Translations under genes and position numbers: made by a program
The notes under the pieces: generated by a model
What the model was told of the DNA's origin: nothing
The model's database searches: none
Seen by the model: only the letters and a program-made list of their open reading frames with translations
NCBI GenBank assembly: GCA_015259035.1
Contig: JABZHC010000001.1
Span: forward strand, 1-64,000
Direction: 5' to 3'
Length of the DNA: 64,000 nucleotides
Source: Atopobium sp.
GTDB lineage: Bacteria; Actinomycetota; Coriobacteriia; Coriobacteriales; Atopobiaceae
Shown here: positions 26,986 to 36,705 of the stretch, piece by piece
Layout: the number at the start of each line of letters is the position of its first letter
Numbering within the stretch: position 1 is the stretch's first letter

Positions 26986-27010
26986 AAAAAAGCGGCGACT
27001 GATGCCGCCG
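26986..27010 (-). terminator. Terminator after tRNA-Ala
   Basis: The GC-rich stem GGCGGC / GTCGCC is followed by GC and six T on the minus strand, between tRNA-Ala and the next tRNA. Confidence 0.7.
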
Positions 27011-27020
27011 CCAGAATGCG

Positions 27021-27096
27021 TGGTGGAGAATAGGGGGATCGAACCCCTGACCTCATGACTGCCAGTCATGCGCTCTCCCAGCTGAGCTAATTCCCC
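27021..27096 (-). tRNA. tRNA-Ala (anticodon GGC), CCA encoded
   Basis: The 76-base cloverleaf has acceptor GGGGAAT pairing with ATTCTCC (one G-T). The anticodon stem CATGA/TCATG has loop CTGGCAG, giving GGC. The T arm contains GGTTCGATCCC. The 3' ACCA is encoded. Confidence 0.95.
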
Positions 27097-27170
27097 GAAC
27101 GTGGTGCGGGAAATACTATAGCAAACCAAAGCTCTGTTTTTCTCGACAATTTTCTAATTGGTTGTATATT

Positions 27171-28886
27171 TTAAAGTTCGCGCTCTGGAAGGATCTTCTC
27201 GGCTAGCCAAGAGCCAACTTCATCAAGGGCAACCTCAAAGCGCTCGCCGGTAGCACGCTCTTTAACTTCTGCGATTCCGTTAGCAACGCCCTTCTTGCCC
27301 ACAATAACCTGCCATGGGAAGCCAATAAGATCTGCGTCTGCAAACTTAACACCAGGACGCTCTGCACGATCATCAACAACAGTCTCAAGACCAGCAGCAA
27401 CGCAAGCGTCAGCTACAGAACCTGCTGCATCCCAAATCTCTGGGTCTTTGTCAGAAAGACAAAGAACAGAAACCTCATAAGGAGCAACAGAGACTGGCCA
27501 CTTGATGCCCTTCTCGTCATTGTATTGCTCAACAACAGCAGCAAGAAGCCTGGAAACACCAATGCCGTAGCAGCCCATAACCAGAGGCTTGTCCTCGCCG
27601 TTTTCGTCGGTGAAGGTAGCGTTAAGGGCTGAAGAGTACTTGGTGCCAAGCTGGAAGACCTGGCCAACCTCAATACCGCGAGCAGCATGCAGAGGAAGAC
27701 CGCACTCAGGACAAATATCACCCTCCTGAGAAGTAACAAGATCTTTCCACTCGTTAATCTCAAAGTCACGACCAAGCTCAACGTGATCAAGGTGATAGTC
27801 TGCCTTATTAGCACCGCAGAGCCACCACTGAGTATCCTCAAGAGAGAGGTCTCCAACAACGCGGATACCCTCAGGTAGACCAACAGGTCCAATGAAGCCC
27901 TTGATGAGGCCATACTCTTCTAGCTCTTCATCGGTCATCATGTGATAGTCACCAAAGACGTGCTCAGCTTTTACCTCGTTGAGCTCATGAGTACCTGGAA
28001 CAAAGCACACAACTGGCTTGCCATTTCCGTCAACAAGAGCTAGAGCCTTACGGGTTGCTGCAGGTGAAACGTGAAGGAACTCTGCAACGTCATCAATGGA
28101 GCCAATACCAGGAGTGTGAATCTCGCACATCTTGCCAGACTCGCGCTCTTCTACGTTGATTTTTGCAGCAGCTGCCTCGGTATCTGCAGCGTAGCCACAA
28201 TCGCAGTAAACAAGGCTTGCCTCGCCAGCCTCAGCCAGAGCCATAAACTCAACAGAGGTGTCTCCACCAATCTGGCCGGAGTCTGCAACTACCTGGAGAG
28301 CCTTAAGGCGTGTACGGTCACAAACGTTCTGGTAAGCAACCTTCTCCTGGTCATAGCACTCTTGCAGCGACTCTTGATTTGCCGAGAAGGAATAGCCGTC
28401 CTTCATAATGAACTCACGTCCACGCATAAGACCAAAGCGTGGACGACGCTCGTCACGGAACTTATCCTGAATCTGATAAAGCGTTACAGGAAGCTGCTTA
28501 TAGCTCTTGAGCTCATTTCTAATAAGGTCTGTGAAGGTCTCCTCGTGAGTTGGACCGAGGGCAAACTGACGGTCATGGCGATCATGCATACGCATAAGCT
28601 CATCGCCGTAGACGTCCCAACGACCAGACTCTTCCCAGAGCTCAGCGGGGGTCATAATAGGAACAAGAATCTCCTGAGCACCAATACCGTCCATCTCATC
28701 GCGAATGATGCCCTCAATCTTTAAAAGAGAGCGCCATGCAAGTGGCAGATAAGAGTAAAGACCCGCAGCGGTCTTTCTGATCATGCCAGCACGAAGGAGC
28801 AGGCGGTGACTTGCAAGTACAGCCTCAGCTGGGTCTTCTTTGAGTGTTGGTGCATACAAAGAAGACATGCGCATCCAGTGCTTCAA
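27171..28886 (-). CDS. proS: Prolyl-tRNA synthetase (bacterial type with editing domain)
   Basis: The 571-residue class II synthetase charges tRNA-Pro. The N-terminal motif is MRMSSLYAPTLKEDPAEA. Motif 2 contains FRDERRPRFGLMRGREF. The INS editing domain (about 225-390) includes a KAL.VDG segment. Motif 3 is GCYGIGVSRLLAA. The start is probably the TTG at 28886, with AAAGGAA upstream; an ATG 12 bases later is also possible. It closes the rpsB-to-proS gene run. No T-box leader is seen upstream. Confidence 0.97.
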   Translation of the reverse strand: MKHWMRMSSLYAPTLKEDPAEAVLASHRLLLRAGMIRKTAAGLYSYLPLAWRSLLKIEGIIRDEMDGIGAQEILVPIMTPAELWEESGRWDVYGDELMRMHDRHDRQFALGPTHEETFTDLIRNELKSYKQLPVTLYQIQDKFRDERRPRFGLMRGREFIMKDGYSFSANQESLQECYDQEKVAYQNVCDRTRLKALQVVADSGQIGGDTSVEFMALAEAGEASLVYCDCGYAADTEAAAAKINVEERESGKMCEIHTPGIGSIDDVAEFLHVSPAATRKALALVDGNGKPVVCFVPGTHELNEVKAEHVFGDYHMMTDEELEEYGLIKGFIGPVGLPEGIRVVGDLSLEDTQWWLCGANKADYHLDHVELGRDFEINEWKDLVTSQEGDICPECGLPLHAARGIEVGQVFQLGTKYSSALNATFTDENGEDKPLVMGCYGIGVSRLLAAVVEQYNDEKGIKWPVSVAPYEVSVLCLSDKDPEIWDAAGSVADACVAAGLETVVDDRAERPGVKFADADLIGFPWQVIVGKKGVANGIAEVKERATGERFEVALDEVGSWLAEKILPEREL

Positions 28887-28926
28887 GGTAGTTTCCTTTC
28901 AATATGAAGTAATACGTATAGTTTAC

Positions 28927-30000
28927 TTATTTTTTGCCAAAACGATTCTCAATTTCGGCGAATAACTCATCAACAATCTTATCTTCAGGAACTTTTCTAA
29001 TAGGATTGCCGTTTTCAAACAACACTGCCTGACCTTTGCCACAGGCAACGCCAAGGTCAACGCCTCTAGCCTCACCAGGTCCGTTAACAACACATCCCAT
29101 GACTGCTACAGAAATTGGAGCACGAACGCCATCCAGGCGTTTGGTAACTTCTTCTGCAATAGGAATCATGTCAACGCCACACCTGCCGCACGTAGGACAG
29201 CTCACCAGCTCTGGCTTAATGCGACGCATGCCAAGAGCTGCAAGAAGCTCCCATGCTACATGGACTTCTTCTACGGGATCGGCCGTTAGAGAAAGGCGCA
29301 TAGTATCGCCAATACCGCTCTCAAGCAAAATACCCACTGCAGCGGAATTCTTTACCGTTCCCTGTCTTAACGCGCCAGCTTCTGTAACGCCTACATGCAG
29401 AGGAATTTGTGGAAGCTCCTTAGAAAGGGCTCGATATACCGCAAGCGTAGTAGGAACATCGTGAGCTTTTGCAGACAAAACAATGTCGTCAAAACCGCGA
29501 GAAGAGAAATGCTCTACAAAAGACTTTGACGACGCCACGAGTTTCTCGACAAGGGTCATATCTTGTCTTGTATCAAATTCTTTAGCAAGAGAGCCTGCGT
29601 TAACGCCAATTCTAATGGGAATATGTGCCTCTTTAGCTGCCTCAATGACAGCATCAACACGCTCCATGGAGCCAATGTTTCCTGGGTTAATACGAAGAGC
29701 TGCCGCACCTCGCTTTGCCGCTTCAAGCGCCAGCTTATAGTCAAAGTGAATATCGGCAACAACAGGAAGTGGCGAGTATTTGCAAATCTCTTCAAAGCCA
29801 TCCAAGGCCTTTGCATCAGGAATTGCCACACGGATAATCTCGCACCCTGCCTCAGCAAGCCCTTTGATCTGAAGGAGCGTTGCGTCTGGATCATCTGTTT
29901 TAGTGGTACACATGGACTGAACGGAAACGGGAGCACCGCCGCCAACCTGGACAGATCCAACCATAACGGGATGCGTCTTTGTGCGAGCAATCTCAGACAT
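28927..30000 (-). CDS. ispG: 4-hydroxy-3-methylbut-2-en-1-yl diphosphate synthase
   Basis: The 357-residue IspG is the MEP-pathway enzyme that converts MEcPP to HMBPP with a [4Fe-4S] cluster. The TIM-barrel half begins VGSVQVGGGAPVSVQSMC, with VVADIHFDYKLAL and LRINPGNIG. The cluster cysteines are in SCPTCGRCGVDM and VMGCVVNGPGEA. The length is typical of the short bacterial form. It lies seven bases after the rseP-like gene and two genes after dxr. Confidence 0.97.
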   Translation of the reverse strand: MSEIARTKTHPVMVGSVQVGGGAPVSVQSMCTTKTDDPDATLLQIKGLAEAGCEIIRVAIPDAKALDGFEEICKYSPLPVVADIHFDYKLALEAAKRGAAALRINPGNIGSMERVDAVIEAAKEAHIPIRIGVNAGSLAKEFDTRQDMTLVEKLVASSKSFVEHFSSRGFDDIVLSAKAHDVPTTLAVYRALSKELPQIPLHVGVTEAGALRQGTVKNSAAVGILLESGIGDTMRLSLTADPVEEVHVAWELLAALGMRRIKPELVSCPTCGRCGVDMIPIAEEVTKRLDGVRAPISVAVMGCVVNGPGEARGVDLGVACGKGQAVLFENGNPIRKVPEDKIVDELFAEIENRFGKK

Positions 30001-30007
30001 AAAATCA

Positions 30008-31372
30008 CTACCTAAAAAGTAAATGAAGAATATCGTTTCTCAGTGCAACGACAAACACAAACAGGAAAAATGCCAGTCCAATGTAAGACAAAATGTTTTG
30101 AACTTTGATAGACAGAGGCTTTCTGATAATCACCTGAATTACCTCAATCAAAATTTTTCCGCCATCAAGCGGTGGAATGGGCAAAAGATTCATAAAGCCA
30201 AGTGACATAGAAATGGCTGCTACCAGCATAATAAGGGTCGAGAAACCCTCTGCAGCAGCTTCTGATGCCATTACAGAAATTCCTACAACAGAAGACGACT
30301 GATTGAGAACTTCCATGGTCTGCGTTGGGATGAGCAATCTGAGCGCAAACTGACCAACCTGCGCGGCATACGATACAGCTGCAGCCGATGCGTCAATAAA
30401 CGAGAAGTGATAGGTGGTCATGACAGGTGTCACGCCGATGATTTTATCGTCAGGACGCAAAACTGGCTTAATGGTAGTTTCAAGTTGAATGCCATTGCGC
30501 TCATACGTGACAGGGATATCCTTGCCTCCATTGGACATTGCATCCTTGATAGCAGCAGTAAGGTCTTCCCAGGTATGTACCTCTACCTTGTTAAAGGTAA
30601 GAATAGTGTCTCCGGCAGTAAGGCCTGAAATAGCAGCAAGAGAGCCAGATTCAACAGAGCCCAGCTGAGCCTTGTTTTGAGCTGCAGGAACGCCAACAAA
30701 CATCAAAGAGCCCACAACAAGCACAAAGGCCAACGCAATGTTGACCAAGGGTCCGCCCAAAATCATGAGCAGTCGCTTGGGAACATTTACACCAACATAG
30801 GTATGAGCTTTTTCTTGAGCAAAGAACTCATCGGCGGACATCTGTGGAACACGAGGCTCCCCTGCTGCTGTAGAGCCTTCAAGCTCAAAGTTGTGACCAC
30901 GATCATACTCACAGCGAAGCTCAGCATCTCTCGCAAGCGTCTGAAACGTGGTGTGCGCTAGCTCATCTGACTCTTTGACAAGCTCAATGGAGCCCCAATC
31001 TGCAAGGGTGTACAGCAGATTGTAGGCGCGCTCATCCTCACAGTTAAGTTTTGCTGCAAGCGTGCCAACCTCAAGTGAACCTGTCTCTTGAACGCTCATC
31101 AAAGCTTGTGGAAGCAGCTCATCTAGCTCGCCTTCCATACCGCAGATGCGCGTATAGCCACCAAAGAGAAGCGGCGTTATGCCAACCTCGGTACCGTATT
31201 TTTTGCTCTTATGAGAAAGCTTGTACTTGAACGGCATGCCCAAGAAGAACTCAGTAACACGGACGCCACACAGGCGAGCCATACCGTAATGACCAGCCTC
31301 GTGAACAAATACAAGGAGCGAGAGGACCAAGAGTCCCCAAAAAATTGGTGAAAGAATAGCTATCAAATTCAC
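30008..31372 (-). CDS. rseP: RseP/RasP-like site-2 protease with PDZ and an inserted winged-helix-like segment
   Basis: The 454-residue intramembrane zinc protease has HEAGHYG in the first helix, a PDZ domain (about 240-310, SGSLAAISGLTAGDTIL) and the C-terminal metal ligand motif MNLLPIPPLDGGK. Between the GGYTRICGM loop and the LLMILGGPLVN helix is an insert of roughly 110 residues. It contains TLAAKLNCEDERAYNLLYTL, with the helix-turn-helix/wing look of a winged-helix fold. I chose the GTG at 31372, with AGGA five bases upstream; a TTG at 31390 would overlap dxr. Position between dxr and ispG is conserved. Confidence 0.93.
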   Translation of the reverse strand: MNLIAILSPIFWGLLVLSLLVFVHEAGHYGMARLCGVRVTEFFLGMPFKYKLSHKSKKYGTEVGITPLLFGGYTRICGMEGELDELLPQALMSVQETGSLEVGTLAAKLNCEDERAYNLLYTLADWGSIELVKESDELAHTTFQTLARDAELRCEYDRGHNFELEGSTAAGEPRVPQMSADEFFAQEKAHTYVGVNVPKRLLMILGGPLVNIALAFVLVVGSLMFVGVPAAQNKAQLGSVESGSLAAISGLTAGDTILTFNKVEVHTWEDLTAAIKDAMSNGGKDIPVTYERNGIQLETTIKPVLRPDDKIIGVTPVMTTYHFSFIDASAAAVSYAAQVGQFALRLLIPTQTMEVLNQSSSVVGISVMASEAAAEGFSTLIMLVAAISMSLGFMNLLPIPPLDGGKILIEVIQVIIRKPLSIKVQNILSYIGLAFFLFVFVVALRNDILHLLFR

Positions 31373-31379
31373 AAAATTC

Positions 31380-32567
31380 CTATCCCACAAAAGAACGGGC
31401 TAAAGCTCGTGCCTCTGCGTCTACAAGCGTCAATTGTTGAAGGTCTTCTACCCTTTGAACTTCAGAGGCATTCATAGTCTCTGCAACAATGCGCTCAATA
31501 TCAAGAAATGAACATCTTCCTCGTCTAAATGCATGGTTAGCAACTTCATTAGCTGCATTCATAATGCATGGAAGCGTTCCGCCAACAGTTCCTGCATGAC
31601 GAGCAAGAGCTAGGCATCCAAAAGTCTTCTCGTCAGCATAATCGCCTGTGAGAGGAGCAGTTTCTTGCCACTCAACTGGCTGAGCAATTGCCGGCCAACG
31701 ATGTGGATAGCTCAACGCAAACTGGATAGGCAGCCTCATATCAGAGGCTCCGAGCTGCGCTTTAACAGAGCCGTCAACAAACTCAACCATAGAATGAATG
31801 CGACTCTGGCGATGTACCAACACCTCAAGCTTATCCATTGGAGTGTCAAAGAGGTGATGAGCCTCAATGAGCTCGAGGCCCTTATTCATGAGCGTTGCAC
31901 AGTCGATGGTAATCTTGGCACCCATCTTCCAGGTTGGATGTGCCAAGGCGTCGTCAGCCGAAACGTGTTTGAGCTGCTCGCGAGAATATCCGAAGAACGG
32001 ACCACCAGAGCAGGTAAGCCATATCCTCTGGATATCAGCGGGGTTCTCGCCAATAAGGCACTGAAAGATGGCACTATGCTCGGAATCAACAGGGATGAGC
32101 TGACCAGGCTTGACCAGAGGCATCAGGAGGTCTCCGCCAACAACAATTGACTCCTTGTTAGCGTAAGCCAGCGCTTTGCCAGCCTTCACAGCGGCCAGAC
32201 CAGCGTAAATGCCGGCCTCTCCCACCACTGCGTTGACTACGCAGTCAACCTCATCCAGCTCAGCAAGCGCCTGAACGGCCTCAGGGCCAAAGCTTACTTT
32301 GCAGCCTTGAGGCAGTGAGTCGAGAAGAGCATTGCCCTTGACACTTGCATCGGCAAAAGCAACATATTTGCAGTTGAACTCAGTTGCTGCCTTCACGGCA
32401 AACTCAACCGACGACCTTACCGCAAGGGCTGCAACCTCCACCTTTTGCGGAAAATGACGGCATACATCTAGCGTCTGCATACCCACAGAGCCCGAAGCTC
32501 CAAGGACAGCAACACGCAGAGGCTCATGCCTTACAGCACGAGGCGCGGTATCTTCAAAAATGCTCAA
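31380..32567 (-). CDS. dxr: 1-deoxy-D-xylulose 5-phosphate reductoisomerase
   Basis: The 395-residue Dxr makes MEP from DXP with NADPH. The dinucleotide site is VAVLGASGSVGMQTLDV. Other conserved stretches are ALANKESIVVGG, the metal/substrate loop VDSEHSAIFQCL, LTCSGGPFFG, HPTWKMGAKITIDCATLMNKGLE and EVLVHRQSRIHSMVEF. The start is a TTG three bases after the cdsA stop. It is part of the cdsA-dxr-rseP-ispG series. Confidence 0.97.
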   Translation of the reverse strand: MSIFEDTAPRAVRHEPLRVAVLGASGSVGMQTLDVCRHFPQKVEVAALAVRSSVEFAVKAATEFNCKYVAFADASVKGNALLDSLPQGCKVSFGPEAVQALAELDEVDCVVNAVVGEAGIYAGLAAVKAGKALAYANKESIVVGGDLLMPLVKPGQLIPVDSEHSAIFQCLIGENPADIQRIWLTCSGGPFFGYSREQLKHVSADDALAHPTWKMGAKITIDCATLMNKGLELIEAHHLFDTPMDKLEVLVHRQSRIHSMVEFVDGSVKAQLGASDMRLPIQFALSYPHRWPAIAQPVEWQETAPLTGDYADEKTFGCLALARHAGTVGGTLPCIMNAANEVANHAFRRGRCSFLDIERIVAETMNASEVQRVEDLQQLTLVDAEARALARSFVG

Positions 32568-32570
32568 AAC

Positions 32571-33599
32571 CTATGCTCCAAACGGCAGCGCAATAGGTAG
32601 CTTGACCTGGCTAAAGAGCACGGCAAGCTGGAAGAGAAGAAACGCCGCCATAGTTCCAAAAATCATCGAATCGGTTCTATCAAGTAGGCCACCATGACCA
32701 GGCATAATCGAACCAGAATCCTTGAGGCCCACTCCTCGCTTAATGCGAGACTCAAAGAGGTCTCCAACAACAGAGAAGATGCCTTCTGTTACACCAAAGA
32801 GCAGCGCAAATAGCGGATTCATATTAATTGCGCCAAACGCAGCAATCAAGAACCACACCAGCATTGATCCAAGAAGACCACCAAAGAAGCCTTCCCAGCT
32901 CTTATTTGGAGAAATTCTTGGCGCCAATTTATGCTTGCCAAATTTAGATCCAAACAAATACGCAAATGAATCATTTGCCCATACAGAGAGCATGACGGCA
33001 AGCGTAATCCAAGGAATAGAAAAACTTGACTCTGTGGACCTCAGAAGCACTACCGTTGAAAGTGAAAGCGAGGTATACAGTGGTCCAAAAGCCGTAACTG
33101 CCACGTCTGCAAGGTTTGCTCGTGGTGTAAAAACATACCAAAGTCCGCAAAGAATAATCAAAAGCAGAGAAAATACCAGTGGAAAGACGTGACCAAAGTA
33201 CGCAATTATGGGAAAAACAAGCGAGAAGACAAGGCCAAGAGGTTCGTTTGGCATACGTCCGCCCATACGGCAAATATGGAAGAACTCGGAGCAGCAGAGC
33301 CATGCCATGCCAGCAATCAAAACAATAGTGGCTTCTTTGCCCACGAACAGAGCAGCGAGCACAATAGCGGCATAAACTACGCCAGACAGAGTCCTGGTCA
33401 AAAGCTTCTCGGTAACGCCACGAACTCGCTGACCCATAAGGTTACCAGCGGCTCGTTGCAGCTCTTTAATTGAGCGACGAATCTCCAGCTTTTCAATCTG
33501 TCTATCAATTCCAACACTACCTGTTTCTTCAGGATTAGGCTGAGCATCAGCAGGAATCCTAGAGGTAGGCCTTCTGGAATCGCGCGTATTGTCCACCAC
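32571..33599 (-). CDS. cdsA: Phosphatidate cytidylyltransferase
   Basis: The 342-residue multi-pass membrane enzyme makes CDP-diacylglycerol from CTP and phosphatidate. The C-terminal signature is present: ISPNKSWEGFFGGLLGS and SRIKRGVGLKDSGSIMPGHG, with GGLLDRTDS. A hydrophilic N-terminal stretch of about 75 residues precedes the first helix, longer than in many CdsA proteins. The GTG start overlaps the uppS stop as TAGTG. CTP comes through the Cmk half of the fusion described above. Confidence 0.96.
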   Translation of the reverse strand: MVDNTRDSRRPTSRIPADAQPNPEETGSVGIDRQIEKLEIRRSIKELQRAAGNLMGQRVRGVTEKLLTRTLSGVVYAAIVLAALFVGKEATIVLIAGMAWLCCSEFFHICRMGGRMPNEPLGLVFSLVFPIIAYFGHVFPLVFSLLLIILCGLWYVFTPRANLADVAVTAFGPLYTSLSLSTVVLLRSTESSFSIPWITLAVMLSVWANDSFAYLFGSKFGKHKLAPRISPNKSWEGFFGGLLGSMLVWFLIAAFGAINMNPLFALLFGVTEGIFSVVGDLFESRIKRGVGLKDSGSIMPGHGGLLDRTDSMIFGTMAAFLLFQLAVLFSQVKLPIALPFGA

Positions 33600-34378
33600 T
33601 ATTTCACTCCTCCGAATCGCCTTTCGCGACCCTGATAGTCCTTAATGGCGCGCAAAAAATCCCACTTAGAGAAGTCAGGCCAGTAAGTTTGCGTGACATA
33701 CAGCTCCGAGTAAGCCAGCTGCCATAGCAAATAGTTAGAAAGCCTCAGCTCTCCTGACGTACGAATCAACAGGTCTGGATCAGGAAGACCTGCCGTATAG
33801 AGGTTCTTCTCAAAATCTGCTGGAGTCACCGAGTCAGCGGACACGGCGCCCTCAGCAATTTGATTAGCGAGAAGAACAGCTGCCCTGGTTAGCTCTGCAC
33901 GAGAGCCATAATTAACAGCCAGTGCAAACGTCATACCAGTGTTTTGCGCAGTCTCATCAAGTCCGCGCTGGAAGGTCTTACGGGTCTTCTCAGGCAAAGC
34001 CTCAAGGTCACCAAAGAAACGCAGCTTAACGTTTTCTTGGTGGAACAGTGGGAGCTCTTTAAGAAGCGTCTCTGCAAACAGACGCATGAGCAAGTCAACC
34101 TCACGCTGAGGACGTTTCCAGTTTTCTGTGGAGAACGCATAAACCGACAGAACGTCCAATCCAAGGCGCACACTTGTAGTAACAGCCTCGCGTAAAGAAA
34201 GAACACCGGCCTTATGGCCTTCGGTTCTGTCAAGTCCGCGAGCCGTAGCCCATCTACCGTTTCCATCCATAATGATGGAAACGTGAGACGGAATACTTTC
34301 TAAATTGATATCAGAAAGACTGATATCTTCTGGTGCGTCAGAGAAATACTGGACGAGCTTGTCTGTATCAAACTGCAC
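33599..34378 (-). CDS. uppS: Isoprenyl transferase (undecaprenyl diphosphate synthase)
   Basis: The 259-residue cis-prenyltransferase makes the C55 lipid carrier for cell-wall synthesis. Signatures are VSIIMDGNGRWATARGLDRTEGHKAG, AFSTENWKRP, ALAVNYGSRAEL and DLLIRTSGELRLSNYLLWQ. The substrate IPP is supplied by the MEP enzymes in the same gene run. The start is a GTG directly after the frr stop. Confidence 0.97.
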   Translation of the reverse strand: MQFDTDKLVQYFSDAPEDISLSDINLESIPSHVSIIMDGNGRWATARGLDRTEGHKAGVLSLREAVTTSVRLGLDVLSVYAFSTENWKRPQREVDLLMRLFAETLLKELPLFHQENVKLRFFGDLEALPEKTRKTFQRGLDETAQNTGMTFALAVNYGSRAELTRAAVLLANQIAEGAVSADSVTPADFEKNLYTAGLPDPDLLIRTSGELRLSNYLLWQLAYSELYVTQTYWPDFSKWDFLRAIKDYQGRERRFGGVK

Positions 34379-34924
34379 TTAAATCTCCATGATTTCTGAA
34401 GTCTTGGTCTTAAGAAGAGACTCAATCTGTGCAATATAGGTATCAGTCAGCTTCTGAATACCGTTCTTCTCGCGCTTCTGATCGTCCTCAGAGAGCTCCT
34501 CATCGCGCTCAATCTTGCCATTAACGTCACGACGGACGTTACGAACAGCTACGCGAGCCTCCTCAGCAATCTGAGAGCACTCTTTAGCAAGCTCACGGCG
34601 GCGCTCCTCAGTTGGCATTGGGAAAGGAAGCCTAATAGCAGAACCATCATTGGATGGAGTAATGCCAAGGTCAGAAGTCTCAATGGCCTTCTCGATGCTC
34701 TTTAGAGCAGTCTTATCCCATGGCTCAACAAGCAGCATAGATGCCTCTGGAACCTTGATAGCTGCAAGCTGAGAAATTGGAGTTGGCTGGCCATAGTAGT
34801 CTACCTTGATGTGGTCAAGCGCATGTGGATTTGCGCGACCAGTACGGACGCGGCCAAAGTTATTCTTAAGTGCCTCGATGCACTTCTCCATAGACTGCTT
34901 AGCTTTATCAGAATGAACGCTCAT
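34379..34924 (-). CDS. frr: Ribosome recycling factor
   Basis: The 181-residue two-domain RRF, with EF-G, splits post-termination ribosomes. Signatures are FGRVRTGRANPHALDHIKVDYYG near the N-terminus and PTEERRRELAK with AVRNVRRD in the helical domain. The length is normal. The ATG overlaps the pyrH stop as TAATG. Confidence 0.98.
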   Translation of the reverse strand: MSVHSDKAKQSMEKCIEALKNNFGRVRTGRANPHALDHIKVDYYGQPTPISQLAAIKVPEASMLLVEPWDKTALKSIEKAIETSDLGITPSNDGSAIRLPFPMPTEERRRELAKECSQIAEEARVAVRNVRRDVNGKIERDEELSEDDQKREKNGIQKLTDTYIAQIESLLKTKTSEIMEI

Positions 34925-35673
34925 TAGTCCTCCTCAACGACAGTGGTACCGACTTCTTCTCCGGAAATTGCCTTCATGAAAACGCCTTCAGACTGCATGT
35001 CAAATACAAGAATTGGCATCTTATTGTCTTTGCACAGCGCAATTGCTGCAGCGTCCATAACCTTAAGTTCTTTGGCGAGAACATCTTTGTAAGTGACGGT
35101 GTCATACTTAACTGCATCTGCATGAGTAACAGGGTCACAGTCGTAAATGCCATCAACCTTTGTTGCCTTCATCAGAGCCTCTGCGCCAATCTCGCAAGCG
35201 CGAAGAGCTGCAGCCGTATCAGTGGTGAAGTAAGGGTTACCAGTACCTGCAGCAAAGATAACAATACGGCCCTTCTCAAGGTGCCTAATAGCACGACGAC
35301 GAATATAAGGCTCAGCAACCTGAGCCATGGAAATTGCACTCATAACACGGCAATCCATGCCGTTGCGCTCAAAACAATCCTGAAGCGAGAGAGCGTTGAT
35401 TACGGTTGCAAGCATGCCCATATTGTCACCCTGAGCACGATCCATACCAGCTGCTGCCTGAGAAACGCCTCTGAAGATGTTTCCGCCACCAACAACAATG
35501 GCAACTTGAACGCCAGACTCCCAAACAGGCTTAATTTCTTTAGCAAGCATTTCTGGAATTGAAGGGTCAATACCAAAGGATTGCTCACCCATCAATGCTT
35601 CACCAGAAAGCTTTAAAAGTACTCTTTTGTATTTAGCTGAAGACAAAGCTTCCTCGCTCTCTCCGTTTGCCAT
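34924..35673 (-). CDS. pyrH: UMP kinase
   Basis: The 249-residue hexameric UMP kinase of the amino-acid-kinase fold makes UDP. Motifs are [49 protein letters not shown] and the nucleotide-binding [18 protein letters not shown]. The ATG at 35673 gives the family N-terminus after a short hydrophilic lead. A longer reading would pass through the tsf terminator. The ribosome site is weak. Confidence 0.97.
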   Translation of the reverse strand: MANGESEEALSSAKYKRVLLKLSGEALMGEQSFGIDPSIPEMLAKEIKPVWESGVQVAIVVGGGNIFRGVSQAAAGMDRAQGDNMGMLATVINALSLQDCFERNGMDCRVMSAISMAQVAEPYIRRRAIRHLEKGRIVIFAAGTGNPYFTTDTAAALRACEIGAEALMKATKVDGIYDCDPVTHADAVKYDTVTYKDVLAKELKVMDAAAIALCKDNKMPILVFDMQSEGVFMKAISGEEVGTTVVEED

Positions 35674-35724
35674 AGTTGTAACAATTTTAACAAACGACAC
35701 CGTAAGTTTTGCAGGAATCGCGTT

Positions 35725-35755
35725 AAAAAAAGAGCCGGTTGAAGACAACCGGCTC
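35725..35755 (-). terminator. Terminator of rpsB-tsf
   Basis: The ten-base stem GAGCCGGTTG / CAACCGGCTC (35732-35741, 35746-35755) is followed on the minus strand by seven T, directly after the tsf stop. Confidence 0.92.
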
Positions 35756-35777
35756 AAAATAATTGAAGTAAAAAGTC

Positions 35778-36650
35778 TTACTCTTCACCAAAAGCAAAAC
35801 GCACGAAGCTGACAATCTTAACCTCGTCGTCAACCTTCTTGGAGAGCAGCTTTGCGTACTCAGAAATGGTCATATCTGGGTCCTTAACAAATGCCTGCTC
35901 AGTAAGGACGTACTCCTTGTAGTACTTCTCGAGACGACCATAAGCCATCTTCTCCTGAATAGCCTCAGGCTTGCCGGACTCAGCAGCCTGTGCCTTGTAA
36001 ATGGAGAGCTCGTGATCAACGATGTCCTGTGGAACATCCTCACGGCGAGCAGCAACTGGAGCAGCTGCAGCTACCTGCATTGCAACGTCGTGTGCAAAGT
36101 TCTTGAAGTCCTGAGACTCAGCGGTCTCTGGCTTGTTGAACTCAAAAGTAACAATGTCAGCAAGCTTGCCACCAAGGTGGATGTAGCTAGCAAGTGCGCC
36201 GTTTGCAGCCTCAACACGCTGGAAACGAAGAACACGCATGTTCTCGCCGATGTTGTGGATCTTATCGGTGATTGCCTCGTCAACGGTCTCGTCGCCAAGC
36301 TTAGCAGCCTTGAGCTCCTCAACGTCAGCTGGGTTGCTCTCAACGACAACTGCAGCAAGATCGCCAGCAAAGCCAGTGAACTGTGGGTTAGTACCAACAA
36401 AGTCAGTCTCGCAGGAAAGCTCAAGAATTGCGCCAGTCTTACCATCTGGGCTGATGAAGGTAGCAATGGTACCCTCGTTGGTGTCACGACCAGCACGCTT
36501 AACTGCCTTAGCAACGCCCATAGTACGAAGAATATCTACTGCCTTCTCAATATCGCCCTCAGCCTCGACGAGTGCCTTCTTGCACTCCATCATAGGAGAG
36601 CTGGTCATATCACGAAGCTGCTTAACAAGTGCTGCGGTAATCTCTGCCAT
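35778..36650 (-). CDS. tsf: Elongation factor Ts
   Basis: The 290-residue guanine nucleotide exchange factor for EF-Tu has an N-terminal UBA-like domain with [20 protein letters not shown] and [11 protein letters not shown], then [26 protein letters not shown]. The two core subdomains and the C-terminal segment around [11 protein letters not shown] follow. A GGGAGGAAAA site precedes the ATG. It is co-transcribed with rpsB and ends at a strong terminator. Confidence 0.98.
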   Translation of the reverse strand: MAEITAALVKQLRDMTSSPMMECKKALVEAEGDIEKAVDILRTMGVAKAVKRAGRDTNEGTIATFISPDGKTGAILELSCETDFVGTNPQFTGFAGDLAAVVVESNPADVEELKAAKLGDETVDEAITDKIHNIGENMRVLRFQRVEAANGALASYIHLGGKLADIVTFEFNKPETAESQDFKNFAHDVAMQVAAAAPVAARREDVPQDIVDHELSIYKAQAAESGKPEAIQEKMAYGRLEKYYKEYVLTEQAFVKDPDMTISEYAKLLSKKVDDEVKIVSFVRFAFGEE

Positions 36651-36705
36651 GTTTTCCTCCCAAAAATCTACTGAATAACTAAATTATTTAACCCGTTGCT
36701 AAGAG

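Noticed and set aside
35674..35757. N-terminal extension of pyrH
   Set aside because: The extended frame runs through the tsf terminator; the ATG at 35673 gives the family N-terminus.
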